Shown: in pieces, positions 12,201 through 26,300 of the stretch
How the letters are laid out: every line of letters starts with the position of its first letter
Numbering within the stretch: position 1 is the stretch's first letter
Origin: Opisthorchis felineus
Lineage: Eukaryota; Platyhelminthes; Trematoda; Opisthorchiida; Opisthorchiidae
DNA length: 64,000 nt
Assembly: GCA_004794785.1 (NCBI GenBank)
Contig: SJOL01007654.1
Coordinates: 35,792 to 99,791 of the forward strand
Direction of reading: 5' to 3'
Notes under the pieces: model-generated
Seen by the model: the letters and a program-made list of their open reading frames with translations, nothing else
Told to the model about the DNA's origin: nothing
Databases searched by the model: none
Program-made: the position numbers and the translations under genes

Positions 12201-15200
12201 GTGCACTGAGTTCTTTTAAAAAGAACAACTCGCCACATACGTCCCGACCCCCTGCGACTTTGTTGATTGGACTTATAACCATTGAAGAACTTGGTATAAA
12301 GGACTGCGGATGTCTCATGGATGCCTCCCCAGTATAGCTTAGTGAGTCATGGAGGCACACAAACCGTCACACCACGGTAAGGTCCAGTCTGTTCGCGACG
12401 GACTTATCATATAACCATTCGACCCGTTTTCTGAGCAGATTTATGAATCCAGTCCACTGATCAGCTGTCTTTGAAAGTTGATACCTGTGCGCCGGTCAGG
12501 TTACATTCCAGTCTCCTCTTTCTGTTGCACAGGCTATTGTTTTTTGCTGTTCCAAGATGAGCGATCTGTCCAAAGTCTCATCAATGCGTGCATTGTTGAT
12601 GAGAATAAATACTATTGGTGTGTTTCTTCTCCAACGATGAAAGATAAACCGGTTAGTTTGTGCTTGTTATTTATTACTTGTTTGCTGTTATTTATTTTTT
12701 CAGCATTTTGTTATTACTATATAATTATTATTACTATTATTATTATAGGTTGCATACTTAGCTTTCTCGCCTATAAAACGGCTGGGTGTATGATACTGAC
12801 CGAACTGCAATGAGGTTTACGCATTTACGCATCCGTAACTGGATGAATGGTAAATTTCTTACACAGTATGCGTTTGTAGGTTACTCAGTAACATATTTAT
12901 CAGTTAGCCCCGTATCTGTGTTGCTTAGATTACTAACGCTACAGGACGTGTTTTTGCGCTAAACTGTGCGGGCTCTGTGTAGTACTTATTCTCAGCAATA
13001 GACTGAGTATACTTGCTTTGAATTATTTAGCGCCAGGTGCTGAGGATCTTGTAGACTTCTTGAAATCTTCGTTATAGGTCAAGCATGATCTGTTGGGTTG
13101 CTGAAGTTCATTAGTATCTATACTAGTGTCAGTAAACTGGAAATTTAGTGGACACCAATGAAGACTAGTTATTCGCTGTCTGTAGCCAACCCGAGACAGA
13201 GTGATCCGTGTTAAGGCCGTTTTGCATTGTGATGATTCGAGCAGAATCACTGGGAGTTCGCCATCTCTGGTCATGTCTCTAATTGCGGCTTTCAGCCTCA
13301 CTGCTTAACAGCATCAGCTGCATTCAGTTTCACGCCGACTTCATGTTAATCCAGTCGATAAGTAAATCTGATCGAGTGTTCGCTTCTTCATCGAGCGCCA
13401 GTGGAGGTGCTTGCGATTTGAATCTGTTGGATGGACTGCTAGTGTTGTACTTGAGGACCGGTGCGGACAAACCTAAGCACGGCAAAAATGCCTATCAAAA
13501 CCCCTATTCATACACCAAACATTCGCGGTTGCGAATGATTAATTCATTCTGCCTCAATGTTTCTCCTGTAAGCCCAGGACGCACTGGTAACCATTCTGTC
13601 ATAACTTCGCCGGAGATCTTTGATATGTGAAGCTGTTCTATGTACTTAAAAATAGCCTTCTTACTGCCTCTTTTGTTTACTTGTTTACCGGTATGACATT
13701 TTATGTATTCACTCGAGGTATTCTGTTTGTTTGGGTCAATCCGATTCGGTGTGGATCAACGAAATAACAAATTACAGATGTGTGCTTATTTTCCTGCTTA
13801 TACCTTGGTTTTGAGGGCCATTGTATATTCTACTGCCTGTGAGTGGAAGAACCCATAGCAGCCTAATGTTGTGGTTCGCCACTGCGAGTCTCTGGTTTGG
13901 GTGTGTAGTCAACTAGTGACTGTGTGATTGTCTTTATTGCTAAGTTTGGTCACGTACCCGTAAGCTATTTTGGAAGCCTGTTGGAATGCGAAAAAGTAGT
14001 AGTAGTTCTCCTTAGCCTCGAGAAAGAATGAGGATATGATTCACCTGATTTCAAGGGGTAGCTGTAACAATTCAAATACGTGGTGACTACGGGGAATATT
14101 AGTGACAACGTTAACCCAAAGCAATTCGAAACAGGACTCCTTCCCACTCATTGGTCATTTTTCGACTTCTGACAACCGTTATCCTGTTATAGCCATCCAT
14201 TCTCGAGTCTGTAGATCCGTTTACTTACCTAACAATCCTGTTTGCTTTCCGGTCGTAGCTACACAAGGGACTCGCTAATGACGCTAACAGTCAACTAGTA
14301 ATCCCGCATACAAAAGTGTGGTACATCATATGTGAAGAGCAATTGTGACGGAGGGCAAGCACCTTTGACAGCCCTGTTGGTATAGCATGTACGTGGTAAT
14401 CGGGATGTTGGTAGTTCGTGGTCCACTTATGTTACACTCACTTTCAGGATCTAACAAGTCCACTTCTGCTTTCTAGCACTGTTGTATAATTCCTGGCGTT
14501 CCGAATTTCGATACCCTGTTGAATTCACCCATCGTATTAGTATGATGCGTCAAACGCTGTCGATATAGTCGATCACATTTCGTGCCATTGCACTAACCGA
14601 CTTTATCTTGCTACCCATATTTTCCACGAGTGAGTCACGTAATTAATTGAGATACCCAATAGAACGAGTAACGCTATCAAGAATACCGCTAAAATGTTGC
14701 GAATAACTTAAGGAAAGTAAGCAGAGTCTAAAGGTGCGTTAGAATGAAAGTTACTCCTAGCTATTTGAGGAGGGATTAGCTTGTGTGCTTCACATCGTCA
14801 GAACTATGGTGCTGTTTGGTTTCCAGTTACCTGTGTCTTAATCATCCAGAGATGTGTAACATAACAGACAGTCCCGTAGATTAGTTCTCGATTATGAAAC
14901 TGACAAAGAGTATGGGCTTTCAACTCGGTTTTTGGATTATGGCTGCACAGTTGATAGAAGTGCACTATAGTATTTTTATCGTTTCCGTGGGAGGTGGCAA
15001 CGTAACATTTGATCGTGTAGCCTTATTAAGTCTTTGTTTTCTATACTTTATAAGGTTCCTTCAGTGCCGCGTTTGTCATCTGAACTGATTACTGACACTT
15101 TCACCCTAATATTGTTCAGCGAAGCCCAATTGGTGGTAATTTTTAAGCCTACGTTTCACACGCACTCCCTGATCTATTACAGGTGCAAATCCGTCCTTGG

Positions 15201-17341
15201 AATCTTGCTGACTCGGATTTTGTCATGGATGGTTCTCAGCCGCTTGATCCACGTAAAACTATATTTGTGGGTGGCGTTCCTCGGCCACTTCGAGCAAGTG
15301 TGTGTTACTCTCTTTCACATTTGACCTGTATTGTTTTTACTTCACAGCGTAGGTTGTCACATTGAGTGTCTTATTAACCTTAGGTTGGCAAATTCCCTCA
15401 ATCCATAGTAGTCATATTTTGATTCTGGAGCCTCTGTAGTTGTGAATGGGATGACAGCAGAAATCACTGCCCTACTCCACATCTGAAATTTCTGTGTGGT
15501 GGTTCTAATAAGGCTTCGTGCGCCTTGTTTCCACTGTCCAGTTTGGCGGTCGCCTTACTGTTCTTGTGGGCACCCCTTTATAATGCAGTCTAATCGAACA
15601 TTAGGTAGATGTTCGTCGTAGATGTCGTCCGCATTCACACATTTAGAACAAATCCCAGTCAGTGTTAAAGTTCTTACAGGTAGAAATAATCATATAGTAT
15701 GTAGAGCTCCATATAGCTCAGTGGTTGAGGTGCGAACTTATCGACCGGAAGGTCCATGGTTCAAACCCAACCCCGGCATCTGGTCTGCTCCTGTCTAGGC
15801 TTGGGCAAGCTGGCAGTACCTCAGCCCTCGTGCCTCCTTCAGGTGAGGTAGAAGCTAGGCACAGAAAGGAGTTGCAACTTAACGGTTATTTATTATTTTT
15901 ACATAGTATGTACCTCTATGTTCAGATTACACGTGCTCCTCTGCTTCTGCAAAAGCTTGGTGGTTCGTTCGTTTTTGTACTTCCGGGATGTCCTGTATGT
16001 GAGGATGGTTGTTGCTCTCTCCAGCTGTGGGTTGAATGTTCACCAACAGCTTTTTTTATGAGAATTCTTGCTGTGGTGCACTGGAGTTACGGTAAAGCTG
16101 TTTATGAACTTTCATTTCCCCTAAGTTCTTTTCTTGTCAGTGTAGTCTCTACTGACCCCAACTATTAAAAATCAATGCCCTCTCCTTAGTCAATGTTAAA
16201 ACGCCTTCTGATAATCTGGGGAAGTAGCTACCTTTCTGTGCCTGTAGTTTTATACTTTTCCAGATGTCATATGATAGTTCTGGATGTGCAAAAACATCGT
16301 ATTGCTCCGTGAGCGTAGCTCTAGTTTTTGAAGATGCTTAGTGCTTACTTCACTTCTATCTCATCGCAGCTGCCTCCTGTTGGAGGATGAGCACGTCCGA
16401 TGAATGTCGCGCACAGCAGCTCTATGTTCCTGACATCCCGCTAAGAAAGCTCTAGTCAAACGGTATGCAGTGCAGGAACACTAGTTATCAAACTATCATT
16501 GAAACTGGCGAACAGCCCCTGTGCGGTTAGCCCGATCCTCCTCAATTCATGTAGCTCATGTTCTGTTCAACGCCTGAGCCGTGAGAACTAAAACTATCAA
16601 AATTATTCCAGCCTGCCAATCTGGCCTTGTACTCTGAGTATTGAGTCGAGGGTTGCACCGTTTGGTCTACTGTTCAATTTCTGAAATCACCATCTACGCG
16701 TCTATGGTCAGAGTTGCCTCGTTTACAACTGTACGAATTCAGAGCCGGAGCTGTCATGGCTGTACATGACTTTCTCTTATGTTCACTAGGCGGATTTCCG
16801 TCAGTATCTTGCTACTTCAATGCTTCTCTCAACCGTGTTGTTATTTTTGAAAAAGTTCACGTGTATCAGAAAGTGGTCGTTGAATCGTGTGACATCAGGT
16901 ACAATTGTTTGACTGAGCAAACTGGTAAATAAAGCGAGACATACTATAAAGGTGTCAGCCAAGTCCATTTAGACTGTTGGTTGAAATTCAAACTCTAGTC
17001 ATTTTCCTTTAGCTTGATCTAATTCCATATAAATTATTCCCACAATAGTCTTTCTCATTGCTTGTCCACTGACCGAAAACATTCGTGAACATTCCTTGTG
17101 AACGCCCAGCGCACATCACGGTATAAAAATCGTGTATGAAACCGCGTTACATCCTTGCCACACCTTTCGCTTGTCTGTATGTTACGTTGTAGTCGTCCCC
17201 CATCTATCTGCGCAGTGGGGACGTGTTGTTACAGCAATATCGACCGGGATGTTTGTCAAACGGTGGTTTGTGTTGTCGTTAAGTCTACATTCCGTTCATA
17301 GCGTATCGATCTATCCGCTTTGGCCAAGCATGTTTCGCATG

Positions 17342-17375
<34 letters not shown>

Positions 17376-20300
17376 GGTCGACACGCTCGGTTTGCTGTAT
17401 CGTCCCGATAGTACTTTCCGCCGATACAGCAGATCGTTAGTCAGGTTTTTCCACACATTGGTTCCCTAGTTGGCTGTGGTAGATCTTTTCCAGACATTTT
17501 ACAAGTTTTTTTGCTTTGGTTGTGTGCATCTCACGTTTAGCCCCTGTTGACCGTGCACATCTCCGAACCATCGCTTAGGGTTGTTTGGTATTTGATGCTC
17601 TGTATACCCATATAAACGAGTCGGATTAACGTCTCTTACTAGCGTGAAGCGTTGCACCGCACGGATCCTGGCCTGTCGCAACGAAATCATGCGTATCCCT
17701 GTCGGACCTAGTTAAAACAACAATTCTAACGTCTCACTTCAGAAGCGGCTTTCTAGTTTCTGCACCTGATGAGGGTTTGTTGCTTTACAGGAACATCAGA
17801 CGACTCCTTGTTGCATGCAGCCGTGTAAATTACCAGGATTTCCGTGAAGATCGACCGTTAGGTGGGGCAAACCACCTGGGTTTATTTTTAGTAAGCTGTA
17901 GGTTTCATACACCTACGTTAGATTTCGTTGTGTGACAGGGACACCCAGCCAGGAGATCTAAATGAAACTTTGTTTGGGGGATTCATACGTGTATCCGTGT
18001 TCCCCGTCGCATACTAACTAGGATTATCACAACTAGTGAGTTTCCAAAGTCCTAATCGTCGCTGGTTTAGTATAATGAGTGAATAGCGGGCAATTACCGC
18101 GCTTCTAATGGTGGTTAGCACCATTCCCATGTTAGTGCATAGGAGTCCCGACATCCAGAAGTCGATTCGACTTGTTTTCGGGTAACATGTGCCGAATATC
18201 CTACAGCTCTACGCATATTGAGCTTTTGCACGCCCAATGCCCCTAGAAGTTCCTCATCAAATTTATTGTATAGTGTCTGCTAGTATTCTTTGTACCCGAT
18301 TCAGGAATGGCTGTTTCATTCATAATAGGAGAATTCATCGTATCACTCTGTAGGTTGTTTCGATTCTGACAGCTGACAGCTCAAAAACATATCTGCTTTA
18401 CTACACACAACATGATTAATTATTTGTGGCAGCCATTCTGTCCAGTTGAAAATAGTAAAAAAAGCAAGTATACCACTTTCGGCTCTCATTCAAGTTGTTG
18501 CTAATGCCTCAAAGTAGAACGCATACTCCATCTGTATTGAACTCACGGAAGTGCTCAAGAGGTCATAAACTATATGAGATTATGACGTGACTCACTTAGC
18601 ACCAAGCATTCATTCAGAATTCTTACCTAACCGCTCAGCGTGTCATGTGACATAGACTTTCCAAAGGTGCATAATAAATACCTATCTGCTTGTAACATAA
18701 TTGCATTAGTCATCTCAGGTCTTCCAATCGTACCATCTCCTTATCGAACACAGTCTCTTTATACCGTCACACGCTATAATGGAGCCTTCACCCTTCATTG
18801 GTTGCGGGCTTATGTTAAATGTTTCACCGTCGCGTGTCTCCCTATCCTGATGTTCCATCGCTATCCGTCAGTTTTCACTCGAATCCACTTTCCCTATTCA
18901 CACCGACCACGTGCCAGTTCGAATCACCACGATTCGTAATAAATCACCACGTTTTGTAATAAAACCTGCTTTGTCTATCGTTTTCTCACATCCATCTCAT
19001 TTATCTCTCTAGTGGCTTTGGCCAGCTGTTTTAATTGAGTAACACACTTCACTCTATCGTCCGGACAACTTCAGTTATTCAACTATGTACGAAGCTTACA
19101 CTTGTTCCAGTTGCTATGGTTTCGTTCACCAAAAATGAAAGAGGAAATTACTGGCCAAGTATCGGTGTCCGTTGCACGATCGGTTGGTTGATGGTGAATC
19201 AGTCTAGTTGTGTCGTGAACCAGAAAAGTGGACAGCCACGCACTGTGTGAACTTTATGTAGACTAACCAGCGTACCGTAAAGTGTGTGATTAGTTCGTCC
19301 AGAAGACTTCACTCTTCCCAAATCCAACTTACGTTCATCAGCATTGCTAATCCAACGGTCCGGCTAGACCCGGGCAATGCTTTGGAGTCACCGGTAGTCA
19401 AACATCAAAGACTTCTTACGTACTTTGTGCGTAGACCAGAGACCTCGGCCCTGATCCACAAAGCGGTGGTATACACTGCCCTTGAGAGACCAACTGATGT
19501 TATGCCGGCAACGTAGGTGTCGAAGGTTGACGAAAGTTCCTATGGCCTTCCGGACTCGAGACACGATGTTGCCCTCAGTCAGTCATCTGGGATTTACACA
19601 ACTGCTTAGGTAAATGATTTTGCTTGGTTGACTGTGTGAGATAGGCATTCGGTTGCACCTGATCTTCTAGTAGCACTCTGCATGTGTGAGATGCACGACA
19701 AACTGTCGCAGAATTATTCAGGTTATTAAAGCTGTTTTGCATCAGAAAGATCTTAGCCAAGGAAAGCAGTATCGTCTGCATACTCAGCGTTTAGTAGCGA
19801 ACCTCCAATGAAACATTTCGACTCCAGAGTTGTTAGTGGCAGACAGAGAAGTTTTAAGCAGCATATCAAAGTCGAAGGATGAATGAGGTGTAATGACGCA
19901 CGTCAGCTTTTTATTTATTTAGAATGGCAGCTCGTTATTTTCTTTGGAAGATGAAAAGAATGCGCAACAAAATGCGCATGTCCATAAAATCAACTGGTTT
20001 ACATTTTCTGAATAAAGCTATGGAAATGACTTCTGCTAGAATCCCCGCATAAAGTTGGTCACCACTCTGCACATATAGTGTGTTTTGGAAAACAGACCAA
20101 GGATAAACGCTACCCATAGTGCAATTGTGTAGGTCATTTCCTATGACGCAGAAAAAGTATCATGTAGTTTGGTGTCATCTGCCTGTTTTGGAAAGTTTAT
20201 CCAATGGGTTTGATACGAGGCCCTGTGAAAAATTAATTTCCTTATGATGCCACCCTCGCTTACCTCCACTGTTTTCACAAAACAGTCACTTTATAGCGTA

Positions 20301-23300
20301 TTGGGCGCCTGAAGTTCTGCGTCCTGGTAGTCTTTTTGGTTTGGAGCTACGGTCCGTCGTCATTGCTGTAGTAACAGATGCGAAAGCAGTCAAAATTTTG
20401 AATCTTCATGACTGTTCCGTTCATCCGGTGCTGGAATAACCTCCCAGGTCACGCACTTCCACCAGGCACAGTTCATTTGAAGTAGTTTCAGTTTCGTGGT
20501 TTATTTTACCGGTACGAAGTTTGCATTGGTCAGATGAACGCTGAAGGATTATTCTGACTGCTAGTGTAAACTTTGATTGGTCGCTTTTTTGGGGGACACT
20601 TATGTCCATATTGTTTTCAGTTGCAAATTTTTATTATCTTTCTATGTTGCTTACAACCTCATGAAGCCCTGTTGATCACTTTATTCTCCGTGCCATTCAA
20701 CATTAGTCAGCGGCACCTACAACTATAGTCATTTCCGGTGGTCGAATTCATTCCAAGTGCACCTGGTTCTGTGTTATTTTTGGTATGGTATCGCTTAGTT
20801 TGGTTGCTGTACTACTGGTTTTCGCCGTCTGTGCCCAACTCTCTATAGCCCTTTCTGTGCTACCTTTTGGAAGCTCTCATATCATGCCATTTGGCTAATG
20901 GCATTGCATTCGCGGCTAGTGATACATCAGTTGCTTCGCCGGCCTTTTGACTATTCTTGTTCTATGTGATGTTGTTTGCTTACGCATTGCTCGCTCTCTT
21001 TTCTTCCCGTCATTCTTTCACATCCATTTGGCCCACTGGTCCGTGTGCACGACTTGGGTTGCGATGTGCTGGCTATTTTTCGATCTCAGTCTCTTCCTCT
21101 GGCGTTGTTCTAACTTGTGGACAACAACAACAGCAGTATCTGCTACCTTTCTTCCCACACTTCCGCCTTCATCCTTCCGTGTGTTGATGCTGTTGACCTC
21201 AGCTTGACCTCACTACAGGACACAGGATGCCAGCAAGCACTCTGCTGTCATAGTTGTATGCCACCCCTCTTCGTACTGATTCTGTCACTGCCTAGTCATC
21301 GTTACCAAACGATTCCGTCGGTTTCGAAAAATCGTGTTTTCTAAAACGGTGGTGGGTGGTCCTGACCTGGTCAGGGGATTGGCTGTCCTGCCCGGTTTAC
21401 TGCATACCTTGTTTTACGCCTGTGACAGACAGCCAATCGATCAAGCTTAGGACACTGCCAGTAGGCTCAGGCGCGGTTTAGTCGATGTTTACTTACACGA
21501 CACATCGGCCTATCTCCGGTTTCAGCAACCGAATATTTTGGTTCCCACCTATCCGATTAGTGTGTTGAGGTTTGACGGTTTGTGTGCATGTGTATTGTCC
21601 CATGCAAGAAATTGACTTCAGTACATTTCTGCTGCTCGACAAGCCACCCGAGGTTGGTGAGTCGAATTATTACTTGAATTCGAGCAACAAAGTTGTGTTC
21701 AGGATGAGGAGGTGGGTGAATGAGTAGAAGGAAGGCAACCCCCCTGCTGTTCGGGGAGTATCACTGCCCAGTTCTATGAAAGCCTAATTTGGTTCGTCTC
21801 TGTAAAACGCTGGTGTGAGTTGCTGGTTTTTCCCGTCACAGCTACTTGCCGTTATTTTCAAAGGTCTGGTATTTCCAAAAAAACGCAGAATTTTGCGCGC
21901 CTCTGGTGAACCCGAACACCAGCGCACGCGATATTGCGCTCACATTTCCAAGACTCCTCAAATGAGGCCAACTAAACAGGCAACTGGCTGCAAGAAGCCC
22001 GTAATGATGGAACTCGGTCGAACGATAGCGAATTGTTATCTGGACCACGCGATAGCTGCATGCGGGCTTAGGAACCTTGAGATCTCCCTCAGTGCTGGTT
22101 GACAGCTAGTGTGACATGTGCAACGTGACCGATGTGCCACAACCGTAATTGGAACTGACGGCACTGAAAACGTTATAAACTCGTGTGTTGCTCACCCAAG
22201 ATGAGCTGGTTTTGTCAGATACTGAGCGACTATGTGCAGATAGTGATGACTTATGGCCTCGCGCTTACAGTGGCGGTTGCATGTCGGTTTAGTACAACTA
22301 CTGTGGTGCGACCAACAGCGGAAGGCCCGTCCGAGCATGCTGCAACTGGAGACTAGGCTGTACATCTACAGGTCGTTGGTCCTATTTGTCTTGTTTTGCG
22401 GCATTAAAACGCTAACCATGCTTCGGCATAGCATCCGATACTTGAGCGGTTTCCACATGCGCTGTCTGTGGCAGATACTTGGTATTTGAGGGACTGACGG
22501 AGTGCTGGACACAGGGTCATGCGAAAACCACCGGGCCATCATTCTGGTGGCCATAGCTTTCAAGATGCTCTCTGGTATTATCCTACGCGGGTAGATCCAC
22601 CATTGGCAGTCAAATTCGCTAGCGTCAGACTGGGCTTCTTCCTGGCCAAGGCTGCATTGATGATATCTTCCCTTTGCAACGAGTTCTGGAATTTTGCTAC
22701 TCCTTCCGACAGTTAACAGTGATCGTTTTTGCCTTTCTCAGATCTTCGGGAATTGTGGCATTGTCTGACATCAACTTAACTGTCAAGGGCAGAGTGTACA
22801 ACCCTATGGTCCGATCTGTCCTACGTTGTGGATCGGAGCCATGGCCGCTGCATGTGGAAGATTTTCAGAGACTCTGTGTTTGATCATAAGTGCGTCAGAA
22901 GCGTTGCGCTGGTCCGGTGGGAACATCAGATCAGTAATACTGAGGTACGCTGGACGGCTTTCGGGAAAGTCACTCTCCCTAGATAGATCAGCAGGTCACA
23001 TGCCACATGTTACGCTGGTTAGTCCATGTGTTTCGTCTGACAGAGGAGTAAAGCCTCGTAGAGCCCTCTTCGCCCTTGTGTCGGATGGAGACGACCGAGA
23101 GGTGGTCAGTTGGAAACAAAGCCCTCGCCAGTCAACTCAGTCGCGTTGGTAACTGCCGTCTCCTTGGATAGGGTTCCCAAGATAAGATAAACCAATGGTG
23201 AGTGACCCTGGCAGATGTGGCTGTATGTGCCCAAGATATATTTCGTGAGTGTTGCGGGCCACCATATGACTCTTTGTATGCACTGTGGAGCTCGTCTGTT

Positions 23301-26300
23301 CAGGTATATCTGCCTGAATGGACAAGTATGGACCACCGGTTGCGTTTTCGAGCTGCTGCTTCCTATTCGCCGTCAGGTTTACGCCGAGTAGAGGACGTTC
23401 AGTTGGTTGCACATGCGGCTCAGCGCAAACCCCGTGTGGCATTATATGTTGTGCGCTGCATCTGCCTACTTAGTTCGATATGGCAGGCTAATTCGGAAAC
23501 AGATACCAGTCCAGTGTGTGTGTGTGTGTGTGTGTTATCGGCTATGCAATCCCTATTTCTTGCTTGGTAGCTTTCGGAGCATAGATCGCCGCGTGTTCCT
23601 GATGTGCAGTGTTGATTTGAGGCCAAATTGTGAGAACGTACGCAACTCGGCTCGGTTCTCGTGGTCAGAATTATGGGTTAATTCCTAGGCTGACGTCTCT
23701 ATTTCACCAATCCAACGTCATTGGGTCTGTTCGCGAGCTTAATTGGGCGTTGTGGGGAATTTGTTTAAGATTCCCTGCAATCCGCCTTGAGGTTTGCTCA
23801 GTTGGGGAAGATCCGCCATGATACATTGTGGTGAGTTTATTTATGACTGTTTCTGAATGGAATACAACCGCATGGTGTCTGCGACAGCCTGTAAATTCAA
23901 ATCTCTTAGGTGGACAAGAATCGGATCATCGTTTCTGATTCTTATAGAATGTAATAATGTGGTAAACGTTTGTCGATATTCAGATGCATGAAGCTGTAAC
24001 CTGGCACAATTCTTTTCGTTTCATACTATCTCTTCCAACTTGAATGCCTTGTACTCTGTCAAAGGTGACATTTACAGAGCGAACGTTCCCACCAGTCTAG
24101 TCCCGCGCCAGATATTGGGGTCCGACCTACAGTTGTCGCTGCGAAGAGACCAGCTCCCATATCGGACAAAAAAGCTCCCTTCCCCTTGGTGTCCTTTCTT
24201 CCGGTGGTTGCTTTGTAAAGGGTAATTGATGACCGATCAGAACCCATTTGTATGTCAACTAGAAGGTATCCATGTTTTTCTTCTGCAGCTGAAGTCAGTC
24301 TATGGTGAAACGCCGAGAAGCACTGTACATTTGTTTCATCCCTATAGAGTCGTTTACTGTTTATTTTTTGGGACCGTAGTAATCACAGTATATTTCCTGA
24401 ACGGTTCGTTTTATGTAGTTGGTATTCTGATTGTTGAGCCTAGCATACCATATAAATCACTGCCAGTGTACATATAAAAAATTATTTCGAGCACCAGATA
24501 CCAAAACCTCTGATTATAATCTGTTCTGTGGTCTTTTTACTACCCGCCATACAGTTAGATACATGTTGCTCAAGACCACTTGAAAGGATTCACCTCGTCT
24601 TGGTGAATCAAATTGCGGTTGCTCCTTGACAATGACTCACTTGTCTTAATCGCGTGAGATGAGAAAATTGTTTGTGGTGCAGGGACCTAGCGAAGAGTCA
24701 TCGCAATCCGTCAGCAGCCTTCCAGTTCCCGGGGCTAATGTTCGTTGTGATTTGTTTGCCATAGCTGGTACGAAAAGCAATTTCCATCACCTCATCCGCC
24801 GGATGAGTCATTTCACAGCTGTTGCGCACAACACCTCTTGTATGATCTACTTACCAAAGGCAAAACGAAATAGATTCCACTTGTGCGTCATCATTTCGAG
24901 CTGGCGGGTTTATCAGACAGTTTTTCAACGTGCGAATGCCAGGATAAACTAAGAATGCCTTTATTGCTTTTGACGTAGTTGGTTCTTCACATCTCACGCC
25001 TGGTGAAGCTTTTAATGCTGTTCAGGTGAAGCGAGGTGAATCATCTTAATCATCTTGCTCCGGGGCGAAACACAGACATGAACTGACAAGGTGATTACAT
25101 ACCCTGGTCAGTTGTCTGTCTGAATTAAGATTTACACTGGGCCATGTGTTGCGCTTCTGTTCGACAGGCTTGGCGGCTCCATAATTGCAGTCTTCATTCA
25201 GCAGTTTGACCTTGTTATACTAGTAACAGCTGGGCTCCACACACACACACACACACACTGTTGCTACCGTTGTTGTCTCGTTGTTTTTCCTACCTATCAT
25301 TGTGCGTGTGAACCAACAGAGACGAATGGTCGACCATGGTGCACTTTTGGCTGTGATACCAAACACAGGTGCGCCTGATATTCGATGGACTGACAGCAGC
25401 CTGTGTTATTTATCTGCATCCGTGTTTCAATGTCTATACTGCCATTTGAGTGTTGATTTGGAGAAATGATCGAGCCGTTCTCCTATGACAGCGCGATGTT
25501 TCCCATTCCACTTTTGTAAGCTTCTGGATATTACGGTCTATATCAAGTAGCATACTTTATTCTGTGTCGTCACAAAACGTTTACTTCCCTTTTTCCAAAC
25601 TTGCTCACCGTTGAGGCTCTTATGACAGGACATGTTTGGACCACTTCCCTTTCACTTGCCTAGGCGATGAGTTTTGTTGCTTGGACCAGATGAGTCAATA
25701 TTTCCTCTAATGCGGCACAATATTGGTGATTATTCTCATGTTTAGTAGACTGAGCGGAAATCCTCATTGCCTCTTAAGACAACATTTCAAGATGACGTGT
25801 CCACTGAACTCTCAGTAGTGGTCAAAAATCGGTTTAGGGGGTACGCTTGAGTTTAGGTAAATATACCATAATCTGGGCAGTCATCCCCATTGCATGTTTA
25901 TTCCTTCCTTACAACCCAGTTTCAGTGTTGGCTTGATTGCGTGGAGAAGACGTAAATCACAGTGTACCATGACCTATCAAACCTTTTCCCATCTTCCTGT
26001 TCCGGTGGTCCTAGGCCTGTCTGTGGTTAGAGAGAACTGTTTTACTTCCAGTAACCCTTATTTGGTGATATTTTTCTTAATGCTTCGGAAGTTAGATCCA
26101 ACACAATGTAGTAAAGATGGAGTATAACGATAAGTCAGTATAGTGCTGATAAAAGCCTCCCTCAAGCAACTGGAATTATCCAGATCAGGGAACGAATTAG
26201 TGAGGTAGCTATCTCGCATCTGTTTGAACAAAGGACCAGAAAATCAAGTACAGCGCTAGCTGCCCACTTCTTAATCCGTTGAAACATTGCAGTATCAGCA

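Noticed and set aside
17342..17375. Regular tandem array, considered as CRISPR-like
   Set aside because: It is a plain tetranucleotide microsatellite with no spacers.
17755..17800. CUGAUGAG on the + strand, considered as a hammerhead
   Set aside because: No GAAA box or stem II follows at the right distance.
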